A stretch of 64,000 bases of DNA, from the NCBI GenBank assembly GCA_029783825.1, contig JAREIK010017175.1, forward strand, positions 62,001 to 126,000. The letters are read 5' to 3'. This DNA comes from Sapria himalayana. Lineage: Eukaryota; Streptophyta; Magnoliopsida; Malpighiales; Rafflesiaceae. The notes under the pieces are model-generated. The model worked only from the letters and a program-made list of their open reading frames with translations, did no database searches and was not told the DNA's origin. Positions within the stretch are counted from its first letter, which is position 1; each line of letters starts with the position of its first letter. Shown piece by piece: positions 1-10,849 of the stretch. Position numbers and translations under genes: made by a program.

Positions 1-384
1 CGCTGATGATCATAGAACAAACCAAAGAGAAAACAAAGAAACAACAAACGTGCCTACCAGAACTTTACACCCTACTACCCTTATTCTTGATTAAACTAAA
101 ACCACATAAGTCAATTATTAACGATTACTCCCCTTTCACATACTGCAAGGAAAGGACAGAATATATATTGACCTATAAAGAAAATCAAAATACAACCTTT
201 CTGCAGAGATTATCAACTTCTACCAAAAATGTGGAATTAGTAGATTAAATATGCAGAAATTGTATATTACATACATATTATTTTTACAACCGTTCAGTAT
301 AGCTATATACCATTCTGCCAAAATGCAGAATTAATATATACTACCATGGGATCTCCTTCATATATATCCATTTAGCTCCATCTG
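1..384. other. LINE 3' flank, no gene
   Basis: This stretch lies downstream (minus-strand sense) of the LINE stop codon at 385-387. It holds AT-rich sequence without a recognisable domain. An 80-codon open frame at 6-248 on the plus strand has no motif I know and no support beyond being open. It could be LINE 3' untranslated region; I do not see a clear poly(A) tail or target-site duplication. Confidence 0.4.
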
Positions 385-900
385 TCATATCTTCATGGTC
401 TGTTTATTTGTTCTTATATAAGGAAAACCCATTTTATCTAGACATGCTATTCCCTTTAGTTTATTTGGCATGAATTTCTCCTTATAATCTATATTTCCTC
501 TGATGGTGCCTATTTTAGATAGACAATCCGCTAGATTATTGGCTTCTCTATATATATGTATTATTGAGGCCTTCAGTTCTTCCAGAAGATTAAGAATAAC
601 TTCTAGATCCTCTTCATACCTCCATAATATTTTCTTATTTATTACCGTATCAATTAGTAATTTTGAGTCTACCTGAACTACAATGTTTTTAAAATTTAGC
701 TGCTTACATATCTCTAACCCTGATTTTAATGCTCTAATTTCTGATTCTAACGCCGAGGATGCCCTACTAGCTCTGGTAAATGCTCTCTGTACTGTCCCTG
801 TATGATCTCTTATTACTCCGCCTCCTCCTGCTATTCCAGTGTCCCTGCTAAAATTCCCATCCGTATTAAGTGAAAGTTTACCAACCGGCGGAGCATTCCA
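385..900 (-). pseudogene. LINE RNase H domain, open, active-site residues kept
   Basis: This is the C-terminal RNase H module of the LINE. It reads open for about 170 codons from after the TAG at 901-903 to a TGA at 385-387. The four acidic positions of the family are visible: D in LSLNTDGNF, E in LESEIRALKSGL, D in VVQVDSKLLID and D in REANNLADCLSK. It starts with the usual WNAPPVGK linker directly after the stop. The module would remove RNA from the RNA/DNA hybrid during target-primed reverse transcription. A single TAG separates it from the open frame upstream (901-1239). I call it part of a dead element because the RT is truncated. Confidence 0.8.
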
Positions 901-2240
901 CTATATACATTTAGCCCATTGCTGTTTTATCACTTTGTATGTGAGATCCCATTCATTCTCAAGCTTCTTTTCTTGTTCCAAATCCTGTATGACTATCGGT
1001 TTTATTATTGTAATATTATATATTTCCTTTTTAATATCATTTATAATAATTGTTAAGTTCATCCTTATATTTTCATATTTACTTTTGTTTCTAGATTTCC
1101 AAATGCACCAGATAATTAGATGCGGCAGTTTCTGACTAAGCCATTTCCTGGCTGGGCTTTTCATGTTTACTTTTTCCCATTTTTTAACTTCATCTATTAA
1201 TCCATCCTCTATTTTACATATTCTTTTTTTCCCTTCCATCTCTCTCCATATTTATGCTGCAATGGGACCATTCGAGAGCAAGTGATCAGTTGTTTCAATC
1301 GCTTGAAAACAGCATTTGCATCTTGAGGCCATGTTAATCCCTTTCTTTTGCACATTTCTATCTACCGGTATAGCGTTCAATAATGCCTTCCATGTAAAGC
1401 ACATTTTTTTGCGGGACATTTTCTTGCCATACCCATTTAAATAGAGTTTGTACCGGTTTTTTCTTTCTAACCAAATCTTTTGCCGATTTGAGAGAAAAGT
1501 TTCCTTGTGGTGTTAACATCCATTTCTAGCCACTCTTTTTTAGTATAGAGTGTGAGTCTACTATCTCTTTTTGTTTTTCCATTGACTTCCAACTGTTCGA
1601 AGCTTTCTTGGAAGTCTTATTTTTATTATCTAAATATTTTACCCTCATATATTTAGCCCATAGATTATCACTTTCTTTAAGACTCCACCAGCTTTTACAG
1701 TCCCAAGCAGCTGCCGAGTCCTGAAGGCTCATAAGACCTAAGCCTGCTTCCTCTTTCGGGTAACAGATACTTTTCTAGTCCTTCTAGTGTAGTTTATTTC
1801 TGCCTTGTTTTTTACCCCATAAAAAGTTTGCCATTTCTGATTCGAGTTTTTTAATAAATTTTTTTGGGGGATGTATTACTGATAAAATGTGTGTGAATGT
1901 GCTTTGTAATACATGTGAAAGCAACGTAATTCTCCCCCCAAATCCAAGGAGCTATTCTTTACATCCTGCTATTTTCTTTCTTAATTTGTCTTGAAGGTAA
2001 GTTAGATATTCTTCCTTAAACCTCCCCTCATATATCGGACAACCTAGATACATTAATGCCCCTTTAATTTCCGCGAAACTTGTGATATTTTTTATTTTAT
2101 CTACTAACTTTGGTTTTTCATTTTTTGCAAGCATAAACTGACATTTATTTTTATTAACCATTTGTCCTGTTTCTTTTTCAAAGATTTGCAGAAGATCCAT
2201 AAGATTCATTAAAGACTTTGTGCTAGCATTAGTAAATATT
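385..2240 (-). pseudogene. LINE (L1-like) ORF2 remnant: RT end, zf-RVT, RNase H
   Basis: The minus strand carries the C-terminal half of a plant non-LTR retrotransposon polyprotein. From high to low coordinates it shows the region just after the RT palm (LLQIFEKETGQMVNKNK, then YLGCPIYEGR and LQDKLRKKIAGCKE, about 1952-2235); a linker typical of these elements (WWSLKESDNLWAKYMRVKY, 1526-1732); a zf-RVT zinc-knuckle region (CKCCFQAIETTDHLL, about 1240-1500); and an RNase H domain (385-900). Stops and frame changes separate these pieces (for example TAA just before 1239 and TAG at 901-903), so the gene is dead. The 5' part, including endonuclease and most of the RT, is missing: the sequence turns into a TCTA array at about 2241, within one or two codons of where the FADD active-site motif should be. 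Confidence 0.85.
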
Positions 2241-3199
2241 ATATCTATCTATCTATCTATCTATCTACCTATATATCTGTCTATCTATATATTTGTTTAT
2301 ATATATATATATATCTATATGTATATCTTACTATCTATCTATTTGTCTATCTATCTATCTTTCAGTCAATTTGTCTGTATATCTATATTTCTATATTTTG
2401 ATCTATCTATTTTTTTATCAATATATTTATCTATCTCTCTATATGCCTATATGTCATTCTACATATATGTCTATTTTTCTATCTATATATCTATATCTCT
2501 TTGTATCTTTCTATCTCTCTATGTCTATGTTTCTATGTGTTTATGTGTTATGTGTCCCTGTGTCTATGTTTCTATATTTTTATGTATCTATCAGTTTATC
2601 TCTATATTTATCTATTTATCTATCTTTCTATCTACCTATGTATTTATCTACATTTCTATCTATCTGTCTATCTATTGATTTATCCATTGGACTATATGTC
2701 TCTCTATCTATTTGTCTATCTATATATCTATGTGTCTTTCTATATATTAATTTATATATTAATCTATCTATGTATATATCTATCTGTCTATCTATCTTTT
2801 TGTTAATCAATCAACCTTTCTATTTATTTGTTTATCTACCTATTTATCTATGTATCTATTTATCTATTTATCAATTTGTTTATTTGTCTATTTGTCTATG
2901 TGTTAATCAATCTATCTAATTATTTATCTATCAAACTTACAAATGCCTATTTGTTTATCTATCTATCTATCTATCTATCGATCTATCTGTGTATCTACCT
3001 ATCTATTTATCTATCTATCTATCTATAGATATATCTATTGATATATCTATCTATCTATCTATCTATATATCTATCTATTTTTCTATCTATTTTTCTATCT
3101 ATCTATTTCTTTATCTATCTGTCTATCTATCTATTTGTCTATCAATTTAGATGTCTATTTATCTATCTCTCTCTCTCTCTCTTTCAATTTTTTAAATTA

Positions 3200-3244
<45 letters not shown>

Positions 3245-3464
3245 CTATCTATCTATCTATCTATATCTTTATCTATCAATCTGTCTTTTTGATAATCTAT
3301 CTATTTTTCTATCTGTATATCTATCTATTAATCTATCTATATATTTGTATATGTGTCTAAGTGTCTATTTATCTATCTATATTTTTGTCTATTTGTATTT
3401 TTGTGTTTTTGTTTTTTTTGTCTACTCATCTATTTCTATATTTTTTTATCTATCTAATAGTTAA

Positions 3465-3509
<45 letters not shown>

Positions 3510-3590
3510 TTATTTATTTATTTATTTATATATATATCTGTCTAATAGTCTATCTATCTACGTGTCTATCTATCAAACTATCTTTCTATC

Positions 3591-3621
<31 letters not shown>

Positions 3622-5219
3622 CTATTTATGTATTTATCTGTCTATCTCTCTATTAATGTATCTTTCTATTTGTATCAGTATATCTTTATATTTAAGTATC
3701 TATCTTTCTATTTGTCTATCTATTTATCTATGTTTTTATCTATCTTTCAATCTATCTGTATATATATATATATCTGGCTGTCTATATTTCTATCTATCTA
3801 TCTATTTATCTATCTATTTATCTATCTATCTGTCTGTCTATCTAATTATCTATATATATATATATATATATATATCTGTCTATTTATTTGTATATCTATC
3901 TATCTATCTATATGTTATATTATTATCAATCTATTTATCTACATGTTTATCTAGGTATGTGTCTATCGATCTCTCTGTCTATATGTCTATGTAACTATCT
4001 ATCTGTCTATATTTTTATATATCTATCTATTTATCTATCTGTATATTAGCTATCTAAGTATATATCTATTTATCTATCTATCTATATATCAATTTATCTA
4101 TTTATATAATTATATGTTTATTTATCTATCTATACCTCTATTTATGTATCTATCAATCTATCTTGTTATATAAATGATTATAAGTCAATCTATCTTTATT
4201 TGTAATTGTTTAACAATCTATCTTTCAATTTGTCAAATTGTCTATCTTCTAATCTATCTATCTATTTAAATATCTAACTATCTATCTATTTATTTGTCTA
4301 TTAGTAAATCTATATCTCTATCCATCTATCTATATATCTATGTAGCTATCAATCTATCTTCCTGTCTCTCAAACTATTTGTCTATATATCTATTGATATT
4401 TTTGTCAATATATCTCTCTCAAACTTTCTCTAAGTCTATCTGTGTATCTATCTATTTGTCTATATATATATATATATCTATCTATCTATCTATCTATTTG
4501 TCTTTTTGTCTATTTGTCTAATTGTTTAATTGTCTATATATTAATCTATCTATCTGCCTATCTATCTAATTACGTAACTATCTATCTACCTATTTGTCTA
4601 AATGTGTATCTATATATATGTTTAAATGCCTATCTATAATCTATCAATCTATCAATCTATCTTTTAACTATCTGATTATCTTTCTATCTATCTGGATATC
4701 TCTCTATCTATCTAATTGTTAATCTTTCTTCTATGTATCTATGTATCTATCTGTCTATCTATATACTAATCTTTCTATCTATATATTTGTCTAGCTAGCT
4801 ATCTATCTATTTATCTATCTATCTAACTATCTATCTATCTATATGTCTATCTATCTATCTACCTATCTACTTATTTATTTATCTAGCAATCTATCTATCT
4901 TTCTTTCTTTCTATCGGACTATGTATATCTATCTATATGTCTATATGTATATTTGTTTATCTAACTATCTAGCTATCTTCATATTTATCGATCTATCTAT
5001 CTAACTATACATATATCTGTCTATCTATCTATCTATCTATCTATATGTCTGTCTATCTATCTGTCTGTCTATCTATCTATCTATCTATCTATATATCTTT
5101 CTATCTATCTATCTACCTATCTTCTTATCTACTTATCTATCAATTTGTTTATCAACATATATGACTATTTGGCTATCTGTCTATCTATCCAACTTTTTAT
5201 CTTTCTATGTATCTATCTA
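2241..5219 (+). repeat. Degenerate TCTA (TATC) array A, left arm
   Basis: About 3 kb of tandem TCTA/TATC units with frequent one-base variants (TTTA, TGTC, TATA) and short (TA)n and (TG)n runs. The long open frames seen here, rich in Ser-Ile-Tyr-Leu, are a by-product: TCTA repeated has no stop in any of three frames. The array starts inside the LINE RT frame and ends in the C-terminal codons of the hAT element. It is the mirror partner of the TAGA array at about 25797-28700. Confidence 0.9.
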
Positions 5220-5385
5220 AGACATTAAAATTTAAATAGATGAACACCTATAAATCTTTCTATCTAAGACATCAAAATTTTGATGAACACCTTCTTCACA
5301 AAATTTAAATAGATATATACTTATCCATCCATCTATCTAAGACATCAAATTTTAAATTTTCACAAAGATGAACACCTTCTTCTAG
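5220..5385 (-). repeat. Triplicated hATC segment at edge of array A
   Basis: On the minus strand the hAT dimerisation-domain sequence (GAAGGTGTTCATC ... GATGTCTTAGATAGA) occurs three times in tandem with decay, and each copy ends in TTAGATAGA before the TAGA array proper begins. The same triplication is visible in the right arm at about 25640-25803, so it predates the inverted duplication. Confidence 0.7.
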
Positions 5386-7282
5386 TTATATATTTAAATC
5401 AGATTTAACGTGTTCAATTGATTATTCAAGATGTCTTATATAACTAAAAAATTAAGCCCTCACTCCACTTGTTCCCATCGTCATAGTACTAGAAGATTCA
5501 TTTTGATTCTCACTTTCACCCTCTTTTTCACTACCATTTGCTTTATGAGCTTCAACATACTCTTTATAAAGCATGCACAAAGTCTCACAAATAGTTATAA
5601 TATGTTCAATGATATCTGATCTTGAGTAAATCATAGGAAAATGCCACTCAATCAATTGTATTTTATTTCTTTGATCTAAAATGGTTGCCATAGAGATCAA
5701 CAAATTGCACTCACCCCAATACATGTCAAACCCATCTTTCATCTTCATAATCATTGAATGCATAAACTCATTTTCATCAAGATATTTTTCATCCAACAAC
5801 CTCTTTATATTATAAAGCTCGGGAAAAGAAAATTTGATGTTGGATATTCAAAACCTACAATAACATGTATGATATTACCCAATTGAAATAAATAATTTTA
5901 AAAGCATGTAAATCACAAAATTAATTATGATTAGTCAAATAAAATAATAATACCTAAAATGATTTTTGTAAGTTCATTAAATGCTGCAATAAATGAGGAA
6001 ATTTCAGCAACTTTCATCCAATCATCCTCACTAAGCAAGAACAAGCAACTTGCTTCTCTTTGTGAATATCTAGGAAAACAACTTTGAACTACAAGATAGT
6101 CAACAACATAAATAATGCGGCAATCCACCTGTGCAACAATCAAAAATAAGTTTCTTTGAAGGCAACTTCAATTGCTTCAAAATTTCTCCAAAAATATTCA
6201 GATGACTATCTGACTATGTCACATGTTTAACACTTTCTTGTACATTCTTAATTATATCTCCAATCTCTAATAACCCATCTTGTACAAGAAGATTTAGATT
6301 ATGTGCATAACACCTTACATGAAACAACTTTCCAAAAAGAGCAAGTTGATTTTTATAGGAAAGGTATCTTTTGACATGCGAATAACAACATCTAGTGTAA
6401 GAGACACTATCAACTATCACACTCCAAAATTTATCATCAATTTCTCATTCAACGAAACACTTCCTTAAGGCATCACAAATGGCAACTCCGGAATGAGGTG
6501 GTAGTACATCACAAAAACTAAGAGTACCCTTTTGCAATTTCTAATTAGAATCTATAAAATGGCAAGTAACAACCATATAATAAACCTTTCGATTGGTTGA
6601 CTTCTATATATCAGTTGTCATAATTACTTAATTTTCATATTTCAGAAGAGTGGAAACTTTTTTATTTTCCACCTCATAACTTGAAAAGTAATCTTTTCTT
6701 ATAGTTGCATGACTAACCTTTTGATAACGTGAAGTTATAGTCTCAATCAACAAATTAAACACTTCATACTCCACAAAAGAAAATGGTAGCACATGCACCA
6801 TGATCAAATGAGATAATATATCTTTAATCTTAGTTTGGTCATATTTAAAATTTTGTATTAAAGCTACCATTACATACTCTATTATAGAGGAATTGAGTGT
6901 TAGTTCCTTTTGTCCAAACAACTTTATTTTCCTTCTAATACAATTTTCTTTAATGTGTCTAAGTAAGTGAGATGAAGTTCCAGCCTTAGGAAGTTTAAAT
7001 CACCACTTGCAATGGATGCATTCAGCCTTTTCTGATTTATCAGAAAGGGTGACTATTTTAAATTTAGACCTTACTTGGGAGGTGCACTTTCTCTTCTTTG
7101 CACAATCACCCCACCCTCTTCACTATCTTCAACATTTTCAACCACATCAACACCCATAGTTGTAGATGATGTGTTTTCCTTATTCAAATTCACATTTTCT
7201 ACAACAACATTTATAGCATTTTCATTATATGACTTTTTTGTGAATTTTCAGGGGATAATATACTGGAAACATGGTCCGACAT
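5330..7282 (-). pseudogene. hAT transposase (BED finger, RICESLEEPER-like), left copy
   Basis: The minus strand encodes a broken hAT transposase of the zinc-finger BED/RICESLEEPER type. In order: a start at 7282 (MSDHVSSILSPEN); a BED finger at about 6965-7050 (CIHCKW, then HLLRHIKENC); the segment SFVEYEVFNLL (about 6760-6790); an RNase H-fold stretch (FHVRCYAHNLNLLVQDGLL, about 6280-6340); a middle region (MYWGECNLLISMATILD, about 5670-5730); and an hATC dimerisation end (LEEGVHLCENLKFDVLD, about 5340-5400). A TGA interrupts the BED finger (KW-stop-FKLPKAGTSSH), and further stops and frameshifts follow. The protein would have cut and joined hAT ends in the nucleus; this copy cannot. The BED-finger stop is identical in the right arm, so the gene was dead before the duplication. 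Confidence 0.85.
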
Positions 7283-8287
7283 CCTATACAGCATAACAAA
7301 ACAAATTAGAAAATAAATAAGGTAGATTTCATATAATTTTAACATGGAAATTGTATATGAAAATTTGAAAACTTTAAACACCCCAATTCAGCAACACAGA
7401 ATTCAATCAAAAATAGTAGAAGACATTTGATTCACACTTTCATTAAAACATGCACTTTGGGGTATATCATAACAAATTTATTTTATGTTTTCTCTTTCAT
7501 TTGGTATTCATTCTACTAGAGCAAGGGGTGAAAGAAACAAAAGTCAAAAGAGCTGAAAGAATTGTTGCCTACAAAGTTGAGTTTTTCCCTTTGTGATGCA
7601 AAAATCGGTAGTCTAAGTAAATTGAGTCATTAAAATCTAAGTTGGTGCATTGGCCGTCTTTTCTTTGCAGCAAAATATAAACTTGCACTCGATGCTTTGA
7701 TTTGTAGAAGTTAGTGAGAGATGGAGCAATGCCATTTCTAGCAATATTTCAACTTTCCCATTATAGAGACCAAGACATAGAGAACAAGACCAAAGTTATA
7801 ATTTGCAAGAGATTGGCCATAAAGAGATAACAAATTAACAATGGAAGAAAGGAAAAGAAGAAGAGTACAGGGGAGAGTGCGGCATGATGGGCATCGGGCG
7901 GTGGTAGAGAATGGGAGAGCCGAGAGAGTAATATCTAATATGGTCTTTAAGGTTTTTTAATGGGGATGGGGAAGAAAAGATCAGAAATTTGGAAGTCAGA
8001 ACATCGAAGTGATTGAACATGTGTCAAACTTTTCGTGAGCCCATTCACGAGCCTGTTCACGAACATATTGCGAGCCTATTTGTGAGCATGTTCATGAGCT
8101 GGTAAATGAGCCTATTCACAAACTTTTGCAAGCCAAACTTAAGGAAGCTTGGGTTGAGCTCGTTTAACTTACTAGCCAAAATAGAGTTTGGACTCCGCTC
8201 ATTTAACTTAAAAAATGAATTCAAACGAGCTTTTACCGAGCGGAGCTCTGAATGAATCATGAATCATTTGGTTCGGTTACACCCCTA
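7283..8287 (-). repeat. hAT 5' non-coding and subterminal repeat region, left
   Basis: There is no gene here. The terminal 250 bases (about 8035-8287) are built of short GAGC-containing words in both orientations (GAGCCTGTTCACGA, GAGCTCGTTTAACTT), as is usual for hAT transposase-binding subterminal regions. They end at the TAGGGGTG terminus next to array B. The rest is AT-rich leader sequence. Confidence 0.6.
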
Positions 8288-8651
8288 TATCTATCTATCT
8301 ATTTATTTTATATATATATATATATATATATCATTCTGTCTATATATCTATCTGTCTATCTATTTATCTATATTTTTATAAATCTATCTCTCTGTCTATC
8401 TATTTATCTATCTATATGTCTATCTATTTATCTATCTATATGTCTATCTATTTATCTATCTATTAATTTATTTTTCTATCTATTTATCTATCTATTTGTC
8501 TACCTATCTGTTTATCAATCTATCTATATATCGATCAATCAATCTATCTTTCTGTTTATCTTTTTGTCTATCTATCTATGTATCTATCTATCTTTTTATC
8601 TGTCAATCAATCTATATATATATATCTATTTATCAATCAATCTATCTATTT

Positions 8652-8685
<34 letters not shown>

Positions 8686-9271
8686 ATATCTATCTATCTA
8701 TCTATCTAATAATCAATTAATCTATCTTTCTATCAATCTATATGTGTATCTATCTATCTGTCTATCTATCTATTTATATGTCAATCATATCATCTATCAA
8801 TATGTCTATCAATATATCAATTTATCTATCTATATTTCTATCTATCAATTTGTCTATTTATTTGTCTATCTATCTGTCTATCTATCTATCTATTTGTCTA
8901 TATATTTGTCTATCTATATGTATATCTATTTATCTATCTAACTATTGGTTTATCAATTTATCTATCAATATGTATATCAATCTATCTATCAATCAATTAA
9001 TCTATCTATCTATTAATCTATAAATATATCTATCAATTTGTATATCAAATTGCCTATCTTTTTGTCTATTTGTCTATTTGTCTATTCGTTTGTTTATTTT
9101 TTAGTCAATCTATATTTCCATGTATCTGTATGTCTGCATGCCTGCCTCATTGTCTGCCTGCCTGATTATGTGTCTATCTATCAATATATCTATCTATCTA
9201 ATGGTTTGTCTATCTATTTTTATATGTCTATCTGTATATCTATCTGTATGTCTATATGTTTATTTGTCTAT
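8288..9271 (+). repeat. Degenerate TCTA array B, left arm
   Basis: About 1 kb of TCTA units sits exactly between the hAT 5' terminus (8287) and a CACTA terminal inverted repeat (9272). It includes (TA)n runs and, near 9130, a GC-richer variant patch (CTGCATGCCTGCC). Its mirror copy is 21809-22739 in the other arm. Confidence 0.9.
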
Positions 9272-9600
9272 CACTACAAAAAAATCCCAAGTGGTTAAAA
9301 AAAGCTCTCTAGCTATTTGGGCTTAGTTTGTCACTAAAATAGAATAATTATGTATTTATGATGGAAATTATATCATGCTAAAGTGCTTATTTGAAAATTT
9401 TAATGAAAAAAAATTCTGTAGCAAATTTCTGAACGATGAAAATTCCCTAGCTAATTATATTTTTTCCTTTGCTAATTTTGATCGTAATTAAGAGTAGTAA
9501 TTAATATTTTTCAACTGCATATATATATAAAATTCCCTAGCTAAATTAGCAAGGGAAAATGTCCTAGCTATTTTCATTCCAAAACTAGTTGGACAATTTT
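9272..9600 (+). repeat. CACTA-1 terminal and subterminal repeats, left
   Basis: The TIR CACTACAAAAAAATCCC begins at 9272, immediately after array B. It is followed by subterminal motifs in both orientations: CTAGCTATTTGGG, AATTCCCTAGCTAA, AGCAAGGGAAAA and CCTAGCTATTTTC. These are the expected TNPA-binding-type repeats of a CACTA end. The same motif family occurs next to the ends at 43254 and 56789 and before 52287. Confidence 0.75.
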
Positions 9601-9680
9601 ATTTTTTTACAAAAAATTTGATTACATATTTTTAAATTTTAATTTTAAATTGAAAAACAACATATACTAAACCATTATTT

Positions 9681-9990
9681 TTAATTAACAAAACATAGGT
9701 ATTAAATTCATGTAAAACTATATCATCATCCTCATCATTAGATGGTTCATTTGCACTATGCTCTCTTACCTGGGTACTCTATTGGAACTCATTGTGCTTT
9801 TTGTCTCGCCAAGGCCACTAACTATGACTCTATATAGGTCATATTCTATTGCATTGTATTCTTCATTTCTTTCATCACATCATTCACTTCTTTCATTTCC
9901 TACATTTCTTCCTTCAAAGGAGTTATCTAAAGGTCCATGAAAACCCTCAACTTGCTTAGAAGCAGTTGTTATATGTTTCTCCAAGAGTTC
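9681..9990 (-). pseudogene. TNPA/Transposase_24-like C-terminal fragment, left
   Basis: On the minus strand, a splice acceptor-like site near 9991 leads into ELLEKHITTASKQVEG, closely related to LLEERVTTTSQQVKG in the larger CACTA element at about 60000. A coiled-coil-like Glu/Lys stretch follows. After frame changes the sequence ends in an acidic tail SNDEDDDIVLNELIPMFVN and a stop at 9681-9683. This looks like the last exon of the CACTA accessory gene (TNPA-like DNA-binding protein). Only the C-terminal part is present, so this element would be non-autonomous. Confidence 0.65.
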
Positions 9991-10449
9991 CCGTGATAAA
10001 ATAAAATATAAAAAAGTTGTGCTAGGTATAAATAATTTAAATATTATATTTTTTATTACACACTTAATTTGTAACATTCACTATAATAGTCAAATAGTTA
10101 TGGAACCACCAATGTAGTGGCCACTTTCATAACAACTATATAGTTTTTACTCACTTGATTCTACTTAGAAAATCAATCTCTATGATACATATAAAAAAAG
10201 AATGAAATGAACACAACCCACTTGTTGCACACACTACACCATGGCTACATAAAACATACACATGGTGCACGTCTAGTACATCAAGCACACATGCATGTTC
10301 ACTATACCACACACACACTATGCACTTCTAGGCAGTTATGCCCCACAGCTGCATGTCTACAGGACCACATCTCATGGCATCTCTACCCATTGGACCATGC
10401 ACCCATTAATAGCATATGCATGCAATAAATCAAACACTAATAAGAACTT

Positions 10450-10724
10450 TTAAAAAACTCTTTTTGCAGCATCTTCTGCAATATCGAGCCACATGATCCA
10501 ATTGATAATTTCTATATTAGTCAATTGGTCGATCAATTTTACATGCATTAGTGACTACCTCAGTTGATATCGATTGAACCATATATACGATATGAGTTAC
10601 TATAAATATGCTCCTTCAATGTTCCATTGAGCATGAACTCATAAACAAGCATACATCCTCCATCTTGACAATATCTAATGAATTGTACTAATTTTTTGTG
10701 ATGTATTCTTGTAAGTAGAGTCAT
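10450..10724 (-). pseudogene. Captured LRR receptor-like kinase fragment, left
   Basis: On the minus strand, 10588-10724 encodes a piece of a protein-kinase N-lobe: LLSRIHHKKLVQFIRYCQ followed by MLVYEFMPNGTLKEHIYS. This is the pattern of plant LRR receptor-like kinases (helix C neighbourhood, hinge and start of helix D). After an intron-like gap, 10450-10512 gives INWIMWLDIAEDAAK, the next exon of the same kinase type. No extracellular LRRs, catalytic loop or activation segment are present. The intron-exon order is kept, so the capture was from genomic DNA. Kinase activity is impossible. The mirror copy is at 20371-20645. Confidence 0.75.
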
Positions 10725-10849
10725 CTAAAAAAGATGTAAAAATAGTCCAAACAATAATTACCAGCTACAATTTTTCGATAAGTAGAAAGAAGACATTTTA
10801 GCGTTGTGCATTAACCTAGCAATTATCATAGATTTAAAAAAATATAATG

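Larger units (their letters stand above)
5220..8287 (-). mobile_element. hAT-superfamily element, left-arm copy (3' truncated)
   Basis: A roughly 3.07 kb hAT element lies on the minus strand. Its 5' terminus at about 8287 reads inward as TAGGGGTGTAACCGAACC, a typical hAT-like end. It is followed by subterminal GAGC-rich repeats (about 8040-8240), a transposase gene (about 5330-7282) and a C-terminus that dissolves into the TCTA array at about 5220-5380. No 3' terminal repeat or 8 bp target duplication is seen. The other arm has the mirror copy at 22740-25796. Confidence 0.8.

Noticed and set aside
2220..3954. Long plus-strand open frames rich in Ser-Ile-Tyr-Leu, possible membrane proteins
   Set aside because: TCTA repeated encodes SIYL/LSIY in all three frames and never a stop, so open frames are automatic. 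The same peptides occur wherever the array occurs, on whichever strand reads TCTA.
5452..7296. hAT copy as an active transposase source
   Set aside because: It has a stop in the BED finger, several frameshifts and no 3' terminal repeat.
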